A DNA stretch of 15,579 nucleotides. Source: an uncultured Akkermansia sp. Lineage in GTDB: Bacteria > Verrucomicrobiota > Verrucomicrobiia > Verrucomicrobiales > Akkermansiaceae. Position 1 is the stretch's first letter. The number at the start of each line of letters is the position of its first letter. The notes under the pieces were generated by a model. That model was not told where the DNA came from, searched no databases, and saw only the letters and a list, made by a program, of their open reading frames with translations. Where the stretch lies: assembly GCA_904501955.1 (NCBI GenBank), contig CAJGCY010000051.1:1-15579 (forward strand). Direction: 5' to 3'. The translations under genes and the position numbers were made by a program. Positions 6,931 to 14,229 of the stretch are shown piece after piece.

Positions 6931-9791
6931 TGAATAAGAACGCATTGATTGCCGGCCTGCTCGTAGGCACGGCCTCTATACTTGCCGCAGCGGAGGAGCA
7001 CCCCGCCGTGTTCCCCAAGCCGCAGCAAATGGAAATAAAAGAAGGGTTTACCTTGGCTGAAGAGGTAACCGTAAGCATCCGTACGAAGGATTCACAAGGT
7101 GAGGATTGGGCACAGCTGCCCGCTGATAATGAAGGCGCTTATGCTCTGCGCATTACCCCCGGCAAGTTGCAGGTGTGGGCAAACTCCGCCACCGGTGCAC
7201 ACTATGCCAAGCAGACCCTCACCCAGCTGCTGCGTGGCGTGCCCAATGCCCGCAATGCCCAGCGCGACCCCTACCCGCAGCTCAGCATTGAGCAGGTGGC
7301 TAAGCTCGGCATGCTGCCGCTCGGCAGCGTGGTGGACTGGCCGGACCTCCCCTTCCGCGGCACGGTAGAGGGCTACTACGGCGCACCGTGGAGCTTTGAG
7401 GCACGCTTGTCCCAGTTCGAGTTCTACGGGCGCAACAAGATGAACACCTACATTTACGCCCCGAAGGATGACCCCTACCACCACGGCTTGGGCTGCTACA
7501 AGCCCTACCCGGCGGACAAAGCCGTGCAAATCCGTGAGCTGGTGCGCAAGGCCCGCGCCCACCACGTGCGTTTTGTGTGGGCGATTCACCCCGCCAACAC
7601 CGTGCAGTGGAACGAGAACGGCGGCAAAGAGCAGCTGGACGGGCTGGTGCGCAAGATGGAGGCTATGTATGAGCTCGGCGTGCGCGATTTCGGCGTGCTG
7701 GTGGACGACTCCTCCGGCGAAATCGGCAAAGCCGCACGCCAAGTACAGCTCTGCAATTACTTGCTGGAGAACTTTATCCGTAAGCATGAGGATGTGAACC
7801 AAACCCTCATCATGTGCCCCACCGGCTACAACCGCAGCTGGACGAATGCCAAGTTCCTCGGTACCCTCGGTGAGGGGCTGGACCCCTCCATCCCCGTGAT
7901 GTGGACGGGTGACACCGTGGTGCATGACATTACCCTGAAGGGGCAGCAGTGGGTGAACGAGCACGTGAAGCGCCCCACCTTCATCTGGTGGAACTGGCCC
8001 TGCAATGACTTTAAGCGCAGCCGCATTTCCATGGGGCGCACCTATGGCTTGGGCACGGAGCCGGAGATGAAGAACGCGATGAGCGGCTTTGTTGCCAACC
8101 CCATGGAGCATGCCGAGGCGAGCAAGGTGGGTCTGTTCGGTGTGGCGGATTACACCTGGAACATCACCGGTTTTGAGTCCGACAAGAGCTGGAAGGCAGG
8201 CATACAGCGCCTGTACCCGCAGTGCCCGGAGGCCATGCAGGTGTTCTGCAACCACAACTCCTACCTGTTGCCCAACACGCACGGCTACTTCCGCGAGGAA
8301 TCCGTGGAGATGGTGGACACCGCCAAGTTGTTCATGAAATCTCTGGAGGTGCGCCGGCCGGATACCGAGGCAACGGCAGCCCTCAAGGCGGAGTTCGCCG
8401 CTATGCAGCAGGCAGGCACCACCCTGCAAAACGCCCCCGGTCTGGAAGCGCTGCAAATGGACATCGCGCCGTGGTTGGCTCAGTTCACCCTCATCGGCAA
8501 GGCGGGCATTGCCGCCATGACCGCGCTGGAGCAAACGGAATCCGGCAAGCGCATGAACTACTTCTTTGACGCAGTGGATGCCGGCGCAGAAATGCAGGCA
8601 ACCCTCCGCGATGAGTGGAGCGCCAAGGGCACCATTTACCTGCCGGATGTGGAGGTTGCCATGTACGCCATGACTCCTGCTTACAAGTCCACCATGCGCT
8701 ACCTCAACAGCTGCATCTTTGCTGAGCTGACGGGGCGTGAGGTGGTGCTGCCCACCTTCACCACCAACGGTGGCCCGGCGGACAAGAACGCCCGCAACAT
8801 GGCAGACGGCAACTTCAAGACCTTCTGGTCCTCCGACCGCCGCATGAAGGAGGGTGATTGGTATTGCATCGACTTCGGTCAGCCCACGGACATCCGCAAC
8901 ATCACCCTGCTGATGGGTGGCCCCCGCTCGGAGGATTTCCCGCAGGAAGGCGTGTTCGAGGTGTCTGACGACGGCAACACCTGGACCACCATCAGCGAGC
9001 CGAAGGGCGGCAGCACCGTGGTGGTGAACATGGCGGAAGCCCCCGTGCAGGCCCGCATGCTGCGCTACCGCATTACCGTGCCCAATAAGCGCTGGCTCGC
9101 CATTTGTGAGTTCACCGTGAACCGCGGCTTGCCTTCCTACGCCACCACCAATATCGAAAAATGTGCCAAAATCAGCGCTTACCGCGACAAAGACACCGCC
9201 GGCATCAACCGCATCATGGAGGTGTTCCCCATTGCTCCCGGTGAGTTCATGGATTTGGAGTTCCCCTCACCCGTGCAGATTGAGTGGGTGGAAATCAACC
9301 TCGAAAACGCCAACCTCGCCAAGTGGGCTACGCTTGAGCTCACGCTGGAGGGTGGTGAAAAGACAGTCATCAGCGGTGAGGTGGTGAAAAACCGTCTCCA
9401 CATCCGCGCGAAAGACCTGCCGAAAGAGCGCATCCAGTCCATTCGCTTGACCAACACCGGCAATACGACGGAGGAAATCAAGCTCACGCTCTTCCGCGTA
9501 GGCATCCCCGAGCAGCAGGCGGACCTGAACCCCTACAACTTGGTGGATACGGACCTCTGCACCTTCTACAACTGCTCCAAAGAGGCGCTCAACACGCAAA
9601 TGCCCCTGCCTGCCAACACCAAGCGAATCATCGTTGTCGGCACGGCTGAGGTGAGCATCAACGGCGACAAGGGCACGCCTGCCGGCGACCACCGCCGCGC
9701 TTATGATGTGCCGGAGGGTGTAAAGACCATCAACATCTACGCCCCCCGCCAAGACGACAAGCGCGTGTACGAGGTCATCTTCCTGCACTGA
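6927..9791 (+). CDS. Secreted GH84 beta-N-acetylglucosaminidase with C-terminal CBM32-like domain
   Basis: A 954-residue exported glycosidase. A signal peptide of about 21 residues ends in LAAA before EEHPAV. Residues 25-120 resemble the N-terminal alpha/beta domain of GH84/GH20 enzymes. Residues of about 140-430 are the GH84 barrel. FRGTVEGYYG begins at residue 143, and the catalytic Asp pair is D260-D261 in FGVLVDDSSGE. Residues matching known substrate contacts of Bacteroides GH84 are visible: K180, Y301, W354, N356, D361 and N391. A helical region follows. Residues of about 610-730 form an F5/8 type C (CBM32-like) domain (NMADGNFKTFWSS, then YRITVPNKRWLAICEF). Two further beta-rich domains (about 735-865 and 866-954) I cannot assign. 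The enzyme should release terminal beta-linked GlcNAc from mucin or similar host glycans, by substrate-assisted retaining hydrolysis. Two ATGs sit in tandem (6927 and 6930); the first overlaps the upstream stop. Confidence 0.93.
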   Translation: MMNKNALIAGLLVGTASILAAAEEHPAVFPKPQQMEIKEGFTLAEEVTVSIRTKDSQGEDWAQLPADNEGAYALRITPGKLQVWANSATGAHYAKQTLTQLLRGVPNARNAQRDPYPQLSIEQVAKLGMLPLGSVVDWPDLPFRGTVEGYYGAPWSFEARLSQFEFYGRNKMNTYIYAPKDDPYHHGLGCYKPYPADKAVQIRELVRKARAHHVRFVWAIHPANTVQWNENGGKEQLDGLVRKMEAMYELGVRDFGVLVDDSSGEIGKAARQVQLCNYLLENFIRKHEDVNQTLIMCPTGYNRSWTNAKFLGTLGEGLDPSIPVMWTGDTVVHDITLKGQQWVNEHVKRPTFIWWNWPCNDFKRSRISMGRTYGLGTEPEMKNAMSGFVANPMEHAEASKVGLFGVADYTWNITGFESDKSWKAGIQRLYPQCPEAMQVFCNHNSYLLPNTHGYFREESVEMVDTAKLFMKSLEVRRPDTEATAALKAEFAAMQQAGTTLQNAPGLEALQMDIAPWLAQFTLIGKAGIAAMTALEQTESGKRMNYFFDAVDAGAEMQATLRDEWSAKGTIYLPDVEVAMYAMTPAYKSTMRYLNSCIFAELTGREVVLPTFTTNGGPADKNARNMADGNFKTFWSSDRRMKEGDWYCIDFGQPTDIRNITLLMGGPRSEDFPQEGVFEVSDDGNTWTTISEPKGGSTVVVNMAEAPVQARMLRYRITVPNKRWLAICEFTVNRGLPSYATTNIEKCAKISAYRDKDTAGINRIMEVFPIAPGEFMDLEFPSPVQIEWVEINLENANLAKWATLELTLEGGEKTVISGEVVKNRLHIRAKDLPKERIQSIRLTNTGNTTEEIKLTLFRVGIPEQQADLNPYNLVDTDLCTFYNCSKEALNTQMPLPANTKRIIVVGTAEVSINGDKGTPAGDHRRAYDVPEGVKTINIYAPRQDDKRVYEVIFLH

Positions 9792-9829
9792 TAATAAATC
9801 ACACACGGTCCCGCCGCACAACCGCCACA

Positions 9830-9860
9830 GCCCCTGCCTGCCACCGCGCAGCGCAGGGGC
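9830..9860 (+). terminator. Possible terminator hairpin after the GH84 gene
   Basis: An 8-bp perfect stem, GCCCCTGC (9830-9837) with GCAGGGGC (9853-9860), encloses a 15-nt loop. It starts 38 nt after the GH84 stop. The 3' flank is GGTGTTGTAG with no run of T, so intrinsic termination is uncertain; it may act as an mRNA 3'-end stabiliser. Confidence 0.35.
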
Positions 9861-9877
9861 GGTGTTGTAGGGTGAAC

Positions 9878-9963
9878 GTGAGATGGGGGGGGCCTAAACG
9901 CCTACCGAGTTCTATAAATCGGAATTTCCCCACCATCTCACCCCATCAACTTCCGATTTATCG
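9878..9963. repeat. Intergenic repeat copy 2 with interleaved inverted repeats
   Basis: Contains the 16-nt core AACTTCCGATTTATCG (9948-9963) shared with 176-191 and, inverted, with 15415-15430. Read on the minus strand, the next 30 nt also resemble copy 1 (GTTGA, G-run, ATGnTGGGG, AATT). An 11-bp perfect inverted repeat pairs ATAAATCGGAA (9914-9924) with TTCCGATTTAT (9951-9961). A second one pairs GTGAGATGG (9878-9886) with CCATCTCAC (9933-9941), extendable by GGGG (9887-9890) with CCCC (9928-9931) past one bulged A. The arms alternate A-B-A'-B', so the two stems either exclude each other or form a pseudoknot. The rest of the 9792-10143 gap holds the upstream hairpin, the kbl promoter and a stretch (9964-10080) where I see nothing convincing. 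Confidence 0.7.
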
Positions 9964-10084
9964 GGCTTGAATTGTCAATATATTCCCGCCTTCATAGGGG
10001 CATGGAGGGGGGATACGGCTCGGGGAGCGCTCGCACGGCGGCAACATAAGTATAAGATAACGCGTCAACACCGCAGCAAAAAGA

Positions 10085-10113
10085 TTGACAAAAGCGCCTG
10101 CGGGCACTACAAT
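10085..10113 (+). promoter_or_regulatory. Near-consensus sigma-70 promoter of kbl
   Basis: A perfect -35 TTGACA (10085-10090), a 17-nt spacer and -10 TACAAT (10108-10113). Transcription would start near 10119-10121, giving a leader of about 24 nt before the kbl ATG. Confidence 0.85.
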
Positions 10114-10118
10114 AGCGC

Positions 10119-10132
10119 GCCCGCTAACGGGC
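10119..10132 (+). other. 5'-terminal hairpin in the kbl leader
   Basis: GCCCG (10119-10123) pairs perfectly with CGGGC (10128-10132) around a CTAA loop. With the predicted start near 10119-10121 the stem would sit at or next to the very 5' end of the kbl transcript, where such stems can protect mRNA from decay. It ends 11 nt before the ATG. Confidence 0.45.
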
Positions 10133-10143
10133 ACCTCACCGTT

Positions 10144-11340
10144 ATGTACAATACAGATTTCAAGAACCGACTGGTTACGGACCTCGCCGCCCTCAAGGAG
10201 GCAGGCCTGTACAAGCAGGAGCGCTACATCGCTACCCCTCAGTTCTCTGAGGTGGGTCTGAAGGATGGCAGCAAAGTCATCAACATGTGCGCTAACAACT
10301 ACCTTGGCCTCGCCAACCACCCCGAGCTGGAGAAGGCTGCCAAGGAGGCAATCGACCGCTGGGGCTTCGGTATGGCTTCCGTTCGCTTCATCTGCGGTAC
10401 GCAGACCCTGCACCAGCAGCTTGAGGAGCGCCTGAGCAACTTCCTCGGCATGGAGGACACCATCCTCTTCGGCTCCTGCTTCGACGCCAACGGCGGTCTG
10501 TTCGAGGCTCTGCTCACCAAGGAGGACGCCATCGTGTCCGACTCCCTGAACCACGCTTCCATCATTGACGGTGTGCGCCTTTGCAAGGCTGCTCGCTACC
10601 GCTATGCCAACAACGACATGGCTGACCTCGAGGCCAAGCTGCAGGAGGCTAAAGCCAACGGCGCCCGCACCATCCTCATCTCCACGGACGGTGTGTTCTC
10701 CATGGACGGCATTGTTGCCAGCCTGGACAAGATTCACGAGCTTGCTGAGAAGTACGGTGCGCTCGTACACTTCGACGAGTCTCACGCCACGGGCGTGCTC
10801 GGTGCTCGCGGTCGTGGTACGCACGAGCACTGCGGTCTCTTCGGCAAGGTGGACATCACCACCGGTACCTTCGGTAAGGCACTCGGTGGCGCTTCCGGTG
10901 GCTATGTATCCGCCCGCAAGGAGGTGGTAGACATGCTCCGCCAGAAGTCCCGCCCCTACCTGTTCTCCAACAGCGTGATGCCCGCCATCGCAGCCACCAC
11001 CATCAAGGTGATTGACATGCTGGAGGCCTCCACCGAGCTTACGGAGAAGGTACAGCACAACGCCGCTTACTTCCGCAAGGGTATGGAGCAGTGTGGCTTC
11101 AAGCTCGCCGGTGCCGGTCACGCCATTGTGCCCGTCATGCTTGGTGATGCCGCCCTCTCCCAGCGCTTCAGCAACCGCTTGCTCGAGCTCGGCGTGTACG
11201 CCATGGGCTTCTTCTACCCCGTGGTGCCCAAGGATCAGGCCCGTATCCGCACCCAGCTTTCCGCCGCTCACACCGAGGAGCAGCTGGACCGCGCCATCGC
11301 TGCCTTCGCTCAGACCGGCCGCGAGCTCGGCGTCATCTAA
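10144..11340 (+). CDS. kbl: Glycine C-acetyltransferase (2-amino-3-ketobutyrate CoA ligase)
   Basis: A 398-residue cytoplasmic PLP enzyme of the alpha-oxoamine synthase family. It converts 2-amino-3-oxobutyrate and CoA to glycine and acetyl-CoA in threonine breakdown. Long stretches match E. coli Kbl as I know it: CANNYLGLANHPEL, GFGMASVRFICGTQ, SCFDANGGLFE, LNHASIIDGVRLCKA, YRYANND, TDGVFSMDG, FDESHATG and SRPYLFSNS. The PLP lysine is K245 in TGTFGKALGGASGG. The length equals the usual Kbl length. The frame stays open upstream to 9967, but the start at 10144 is fixed by the family N-terminus and by the promoter just upstream. No threonine dehydrogenase gene (tdh) is adjacent, unlike the kbl-tdh pair of enterobacteria. 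No Shine-Dalgarno sequence precedes the ATG. The gene is monocistronic, bounded by its own promoter and two terminators. Confidence 0.97.
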   Translation: MYNTDFKNRLVTDLAALKEAGLYKQERYIATPQFSEVGLKDGSKVINMCANNYLGLANHPELEKAAKEAIDRWGFGMASVRFICGTQTLHQQLEERLSNFLGMEDTILFGSCFDANGGLFEALLTKEDAIVSDSLNHASIIDGVRLCKAARYRYANNDMADLEAKLQEAKANGARTILISTDGVFSMDGIVASLDKIHELAEKYGALVHFDESHATGVLGARGRGTHEHCGLFGKVDITTGTFGKALGGASGGYVSARKEVVDMLRQKSRPYLFSNSVMPAIAATTIKVIDMLEASTELTEKVQHNAAYFRKGMEQCGFKLAGAGHAIVPVMLGDAALSQRFSNRLLELGVYAMGFFYPVVPKDQARIRTQLSAAHTEEQLDRAIAAFAQTGRELGVI

Positions 11341-11351
11341 CGCCCCGCACG

Positions 11352-11373
11352 CGCGACTGCTTCGCGATTTTTT
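11352..11373 (+). terminator. First terminator-like hairpin after kbl
   Basis: The stem CGCGA (11352-11356) with TCGCG (11362-11366) has a 5-nt loop and is followed by A and six T residues (11368-11373). It starts 12 nt after the kbl stop. The stem is short, so it may terminate weakly ahead of the stronger hairpin. Confidence 0.55.
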
Positions 11374-11377
11374 CACA

Positions 11378-11413
11378 CCCCATGCCGCAGCACATCCGCG
11401 GCATGGGGTTTTT
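11378..11413 (+). terminator. Strong rho-independent terminator of kbl
   Basis: A perfect 11-bp GC-rich stem, CCCCATGCCGC (11378-11388) with GCGGCATGGGG (11398-11408), has a 9-nt loop and is followed directly by TTTTT (11409-11413). It separates kbl from the next gene, which has its own promoter. Confidence 0.92.
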
Positions 11414-11496
11414 CGCGTCGTTCTGTTTAGGTTTTCAGTGGATTTATCGCTCAGAGCAAATAGCGCACGGCACATCAAATCGGGGCAACATTGGGC

Positions 11497-11525
11497 TTGA
11501 CCGGCGGGGGCGGCATTGGTACAAT
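11497..11525 (+). promoter_or_regulatory. Sigma-70 promoter of the Ppx/GppA-HD gene
   Basis: TTGACC (11497-11502), a 17-nt spacer and TACAAT (11520-11525), with TGG just before the -10 (extended -10). Predicted transcription start near 11532, giving a leader of about 37 nt. Confidence 0.82.
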
Positions 11526-11568
11526 GCGAAAGTCCGAATAGAGCATTCAGTTTTACCATACACAGCAC

Positions 11569-13152
11569 ATGAGCACCCCGAAACAAGCCGGCACAGAGAA
11601 AAAAGCACAGGAAAGCGCGCCACAGGTACAGGCGGTTATCTTCATGGGCGCCTCATCCGTATCCATGATGGTGGCGGAAGAGCGCGACGGAGAGCTGCGC
11701 GTGCTGGATGTGCTCTCACAGCCGCTGGCACTGGCGGAAGATATTTTCCGCAACGGCAGCATCTCGCGCGAGACGCTGGATGGCTGTGTGCAAATCGTGG
11801 CCGGGTACAATACCCTGCTGCAAGAGTACCGCAGTGGCGGTGAGCTGCAAGTGCGATTGCTGGCCACAAACGTGATGCTCAATGTGAACAATATGGACAG
11901 CATCACCAACCGCTTGCAAACGGCCTGCGGTATGAGCATGGAGGTGATGGACGACGGCGAGATGACCCGCCTGCTCTACGTGAACATGCAGGAAATGCTC
12001 GAGCAGCACGCCGAGCTGGAGAAAAAGCGCGTGCTGGTGTTGCATGTAGGCCCGGGCAACACGCGCATACTGCTCTTTGACAAGGGGCGCATTACCTACT
12101 ACGCCGGTTACCGCATGGGTGCACACCGCACGGCCATGGCCATCCGCGACACCCACTTCGGCAGCCCGGAGCATGAGTGTTCCCTCATCCGCGAGCATAT
12201 TCGCGGCGTGGTAGAGCAGATTTTGCATGACTCAGAGGGCGCCATCCCGAAAGAGCCGGATGCCATGGTGATTTTCGGCCCGGATTTCCGCCACATCAAC
12301 TCCCCGCTGCTGGAGGGCTACAGTGTGAGCCCCGACACGCTGGATGCACTGGTGGATGACATGGCGCACACGCCCCCGCGCCAGCGTATGGAGAAATACC
12401 GTGTGGACTACGCTTGGGTGAATGCCCTGCTGCCCGCCGCCGTGACCTACCTGACCCTGGCGGGCGCGTTCGAGGCGGAGAGCATCCTGATGCCGCAGGA
12501 GGAATACTCACACGCCTTCCTGCGCAGCCTGTTGCCCACGCGCAAGGCGGACCACGGCTTGGACCAAGAGGTGCTGCACTTCGCCCTGCTGCTGGCGAAC
12601 CGCTACAAGGTGGACCGCGGCCACAGCCAGCAGGTGCGCAAGCTCTGCTCCGCCCTCTTCGACCAGTTGCAAGAGCTGCACGGGCTCTCTCGCCATGACC
12701 GCTTGCTGCTGAATGTCGCTGCCGTGCTGCACGAAATCGGCACCTTCATCAGCCCCAAAAACCACCACCGCCACGGCCAATACATCATCCTCAATTCCGA
12801 GATTTTCGGCCTCTCCCGCCGCGATGTGGAAATCATCGGCCTCATGGCACGCTACCACCGCCATGGAGCCCCCACCACCAACGACCGCAGCTATGCGGAG
12901 CTGGACCTCCCCAACCGCCTGCGCGTGCAAAAGCTCGCCGCCCTGCTGCGCGTGGCGGATGCCATGGAGCGCGCGCACTCCCACCGCATCACCAACTTCA
13001 CCGCGCGTTACAACGGGCGCCAGCTGGAGCTACTGGTGCCCGGTGTGCATGACTTGACGATAGAAAACCTGGCCATGCGTAGCAAGGCGGACCTCTTTAC
13101 CGACATTTTCGGCTACGATGTACGCTTGCTGCCCGCAACCCTACACGAATAA
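11569..13152 (+). CDS. Ppx/GppA-like protein with degenerate ASKHA domain and C-terminal HD-type domain
   Basis: A 527-residue cytoplasmic protein with the layout of exopolyphosphatase / pppGpp phosphohydrolase (Ppx/GppA) enzymes. Residues of about 20-310 form a two-lobed ASKHA fold and residues of about 330-520 an HD-type helical domain. The usual first phosphate loop (D-I-G-S-N-S) reads FMGASS with F25 for the Asp. The second loop (D-I-G-G-G-S-T-E) reads HVGPGNTR with H159 for the Asp and R166 for the Glu. A Glu of the central GEMTRL motif (E131) is kept. By contrast the HD-type domain keeps H352, H388-E389 (LHEIG), H399-H400-x-H402 and D464 (RVADAMER). The protein may therefore be a sensor or scaffold, or act through the HD domain, rather than being a classical exopolyphosphatase. 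It has its own promoter and no Shine-Dalgarno sequence. The fold call is firm; the activity is not. Confidence 0.85.
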   Translation: MSTPKQAGTEKKAQESAPQVQAVIFMGASSVSMMVAEERDGELRVLDVLSQPLALAEDIFRNGSISRETLDGCVQIVAGYNTLLQEYRSGGELQVRLLATNVMLNVNNMDSITNRLQTACGMSMEVMDDGEMTRLLYVNMQEMLEQHAELEKKRVLVLHVGPGNTRILLFDKGRITYYAGYRMGAHRTAMAIRDTHFGSPEHECSLIREHIRGVVEQILHDSEGAIPKEPDAMVIFGPDFRHINSPLLEGYSVSPDTLDALVDDMAHTPPRQRMEKYRVDYAWVNALLPAAVTYLTLAGAFEAESILMPQEEYSHAFLRSLLPTRKADHGLDQEVLHFALLLANRYKVDRGHSQQVRKLCSALFDQLQELHGLSRHDRLLLNVAAVLHEIGTFISPKNHHRHGQYIILNSEIFGLSRRDVEIIGLMARYHRHGAPTTNDRSYAELDLPNRLRVQKLAALLRVADAMERAHSHRITNFTARYNGRQLELLVPGVHDLTIENLAMRSKADLFTDIFGYDVRLLPATLHE

Positions 13153-13206
13153 CACGCACAGCCAAAGGCAATCATCGTTTTTTAACGGGTGAAGCTCCTT
13201 TTCTGT

Positions 13207-13234
13207 TTGCAAAGAAAGAAAAAAGTTGTAGAAT
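13207..13234 (+). promoter_or_regulatory. Probable promoter of the ankyrin/Sel1 gene pair
   Basis: TTGCAA (13207-13212), a 16-nt A-rich spacer and TAGAAT (13229-13234). Predicted start near 13241, about 32 nt before the first ATG. I see no strong terminator between the preceding gene and this promoter, so read-through is possible. Confidence 0.6.
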
Positions 13235-13272
13235 GAAGCAAGCACCGGCGTGCACACACACCTTACTCGACC

Positions 13273-14193
13273 ATGAACAAGCTGGCAACCATCACCGGAA
13301 TAGCCATATCGGCACTCAACTGCGCCTGCTACAGTGCAGCTGCCTCGGAGTATTCGGACGCGGAGCTGAGCGCCCTGTTCATCCGCGCAAAAGCTCATGA
13401 CATCCAAGCGTTGAGAACACTGACCGACGCTTGCGAGGGCGATGATGCCCCCCTGCAGGGAGAACAGGCGCTGGAAGTCCTGAAACCCGCTGCCGCCATG
13501 GGCATAGCCAAGGCGCAAGCCCTGCTTGCCCTGTGTTATTACCACGGCAAAGGCACGGAAACGGATACGGAAATGGCGGAAATGCTTGCGGACAAGGTAA
13601 GAGACGGCGGAGATGCCGCAGCCCTAGCCCTGCTGGAGGAGCACGCCCCCCAAGGGGATAGCACAGGGGATGCTCCGGAGGACGATGACGCCGTGTATGA
13701 CACCATCATACGCATCAACTACACGTACAACCGCGCCGGCTGCTCCCCCCTGCACCATGCCGTGTTGGATAATGACGTAGCCAACACGCGCCGTCAGCTG
13801 AAGGAGGGCGCCTACCTGGAAGCGCGTGATGGCGAGGGGCACACCCCGCTCATGCTCGCCACGCTGGAGGGCTGCCATGAACCCGCGCGCCTGTTGATTA
13901 AGGCCGGGGCAGATGTGGACGCGAAATCGCTGGACTATAACACCAGCGTGCTGATGATGGCTGCGCTGAAGGGCTACCCGGAAATCGTGCGCATGCTGCT
14001 GGAGCGCAACCCGCAACTGAACGTGCGCAACAAATCCGGCTACACCGCGCTGATGCTGGCGGCGAAGGGTGGCTATGCCGATATTGTGCGCATGCTGCTG
14101 AACGCCGGGGCGGATAAGAGCGTGCGCGACAACTCCGGCAAACGCGCCTACAACCACGCCACCACCACTGAAACCCGCAACCTGCTGCGGTGA
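13273..14193 (+). CDS. Exported Sel1-ankyrin repeat protein
   Basis: A 306-residue protein with a signal peptide (MNKLATITGIAISALNCAC, probable cut in the SAAASEYS region). No proper lipobox is present, so it is probably periplasmic rather than a lipoprotein. Residues of about 30-120 hold a helical module with one Sel1-like unit (AAAMGIAKAQALLALCYYHGKG). An acidic linker follows. Residues 155-306 contain four ankyrin repeats and a partial last one (SPLHHAVLDND, TPLMLATLEG, SVLMMAALKGYPEIVRMLL, TALMLAAKGGYADIVRMLL). Such repeats bind proteins; no catalytic domain is present. The N-terminal module is about 60% identical by hand count to that of the next gene, so the two arose by duplication. 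The partner or function is unknown. Confidence 0.85.
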   Translation: MNKLATITGIAISALNCACYSAAASEYSDAELSALFIRAKAHDIQALRTLTDACEGDDAPLQGEQALEVLKPAAAMGIAKAQALLALCYYHGKGTETDTEMAEMLADKVRDGGDAAALALLEEHAPQGDSTGDAPEDDDAVYDTIIRINYTYNRAGCSPLHHAVLDNDVANTRRQLKEGAYLEARDGEGHTPLMLATLEGCHEPARLLIKAGADVDAKSLDYNTSVLMMAALKGYPEIVRMLLERNPQLNVRNKSGYTALMLAAKGGYADIVRMLLNAGADKSVRDNSGKRAYNHATTTETRNLLR

Positions 14194-14229
14194 TTTTCCC
14201 CTCCCACCACGCCCCGAATAAAGACGGAC

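Noticed and set aside
7092..8534. A 480-codon open frame on the minus strand inside the GH84 gene
   Set aside because: Antisense shadow of the glycosidase, rich in His, Val, Gly and Leu, with no recognisable domain and no promoter.
9950..9978. A possible minus-strand promoter with TTGACA (9973-9978)
   Set aside because: At 17-nt spacing the -10 position reads CGGAAG, with no -10 resemblance, and no minus-strand gene follows.
9958..11586. A 542-codon open frame on the minus strand across kbl
   Set aside because: It is entirely antisense to a certain kbl gene. Its composition (rich in Val, Gly, Leu, Ala and His) is that of a shadow frame in GC-rich, codon-biased DNA, and it shows no recognisable domain.
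13273..13335. A lipoprotein signal in the first ankyrin/Sel1 protein (ALNCAC)
   Set aside because: The residue before either Cys does not fit a lipobox (Asn before the first; Asn-Cys-Ala before the second), while a normal AxA-type cut site follows.
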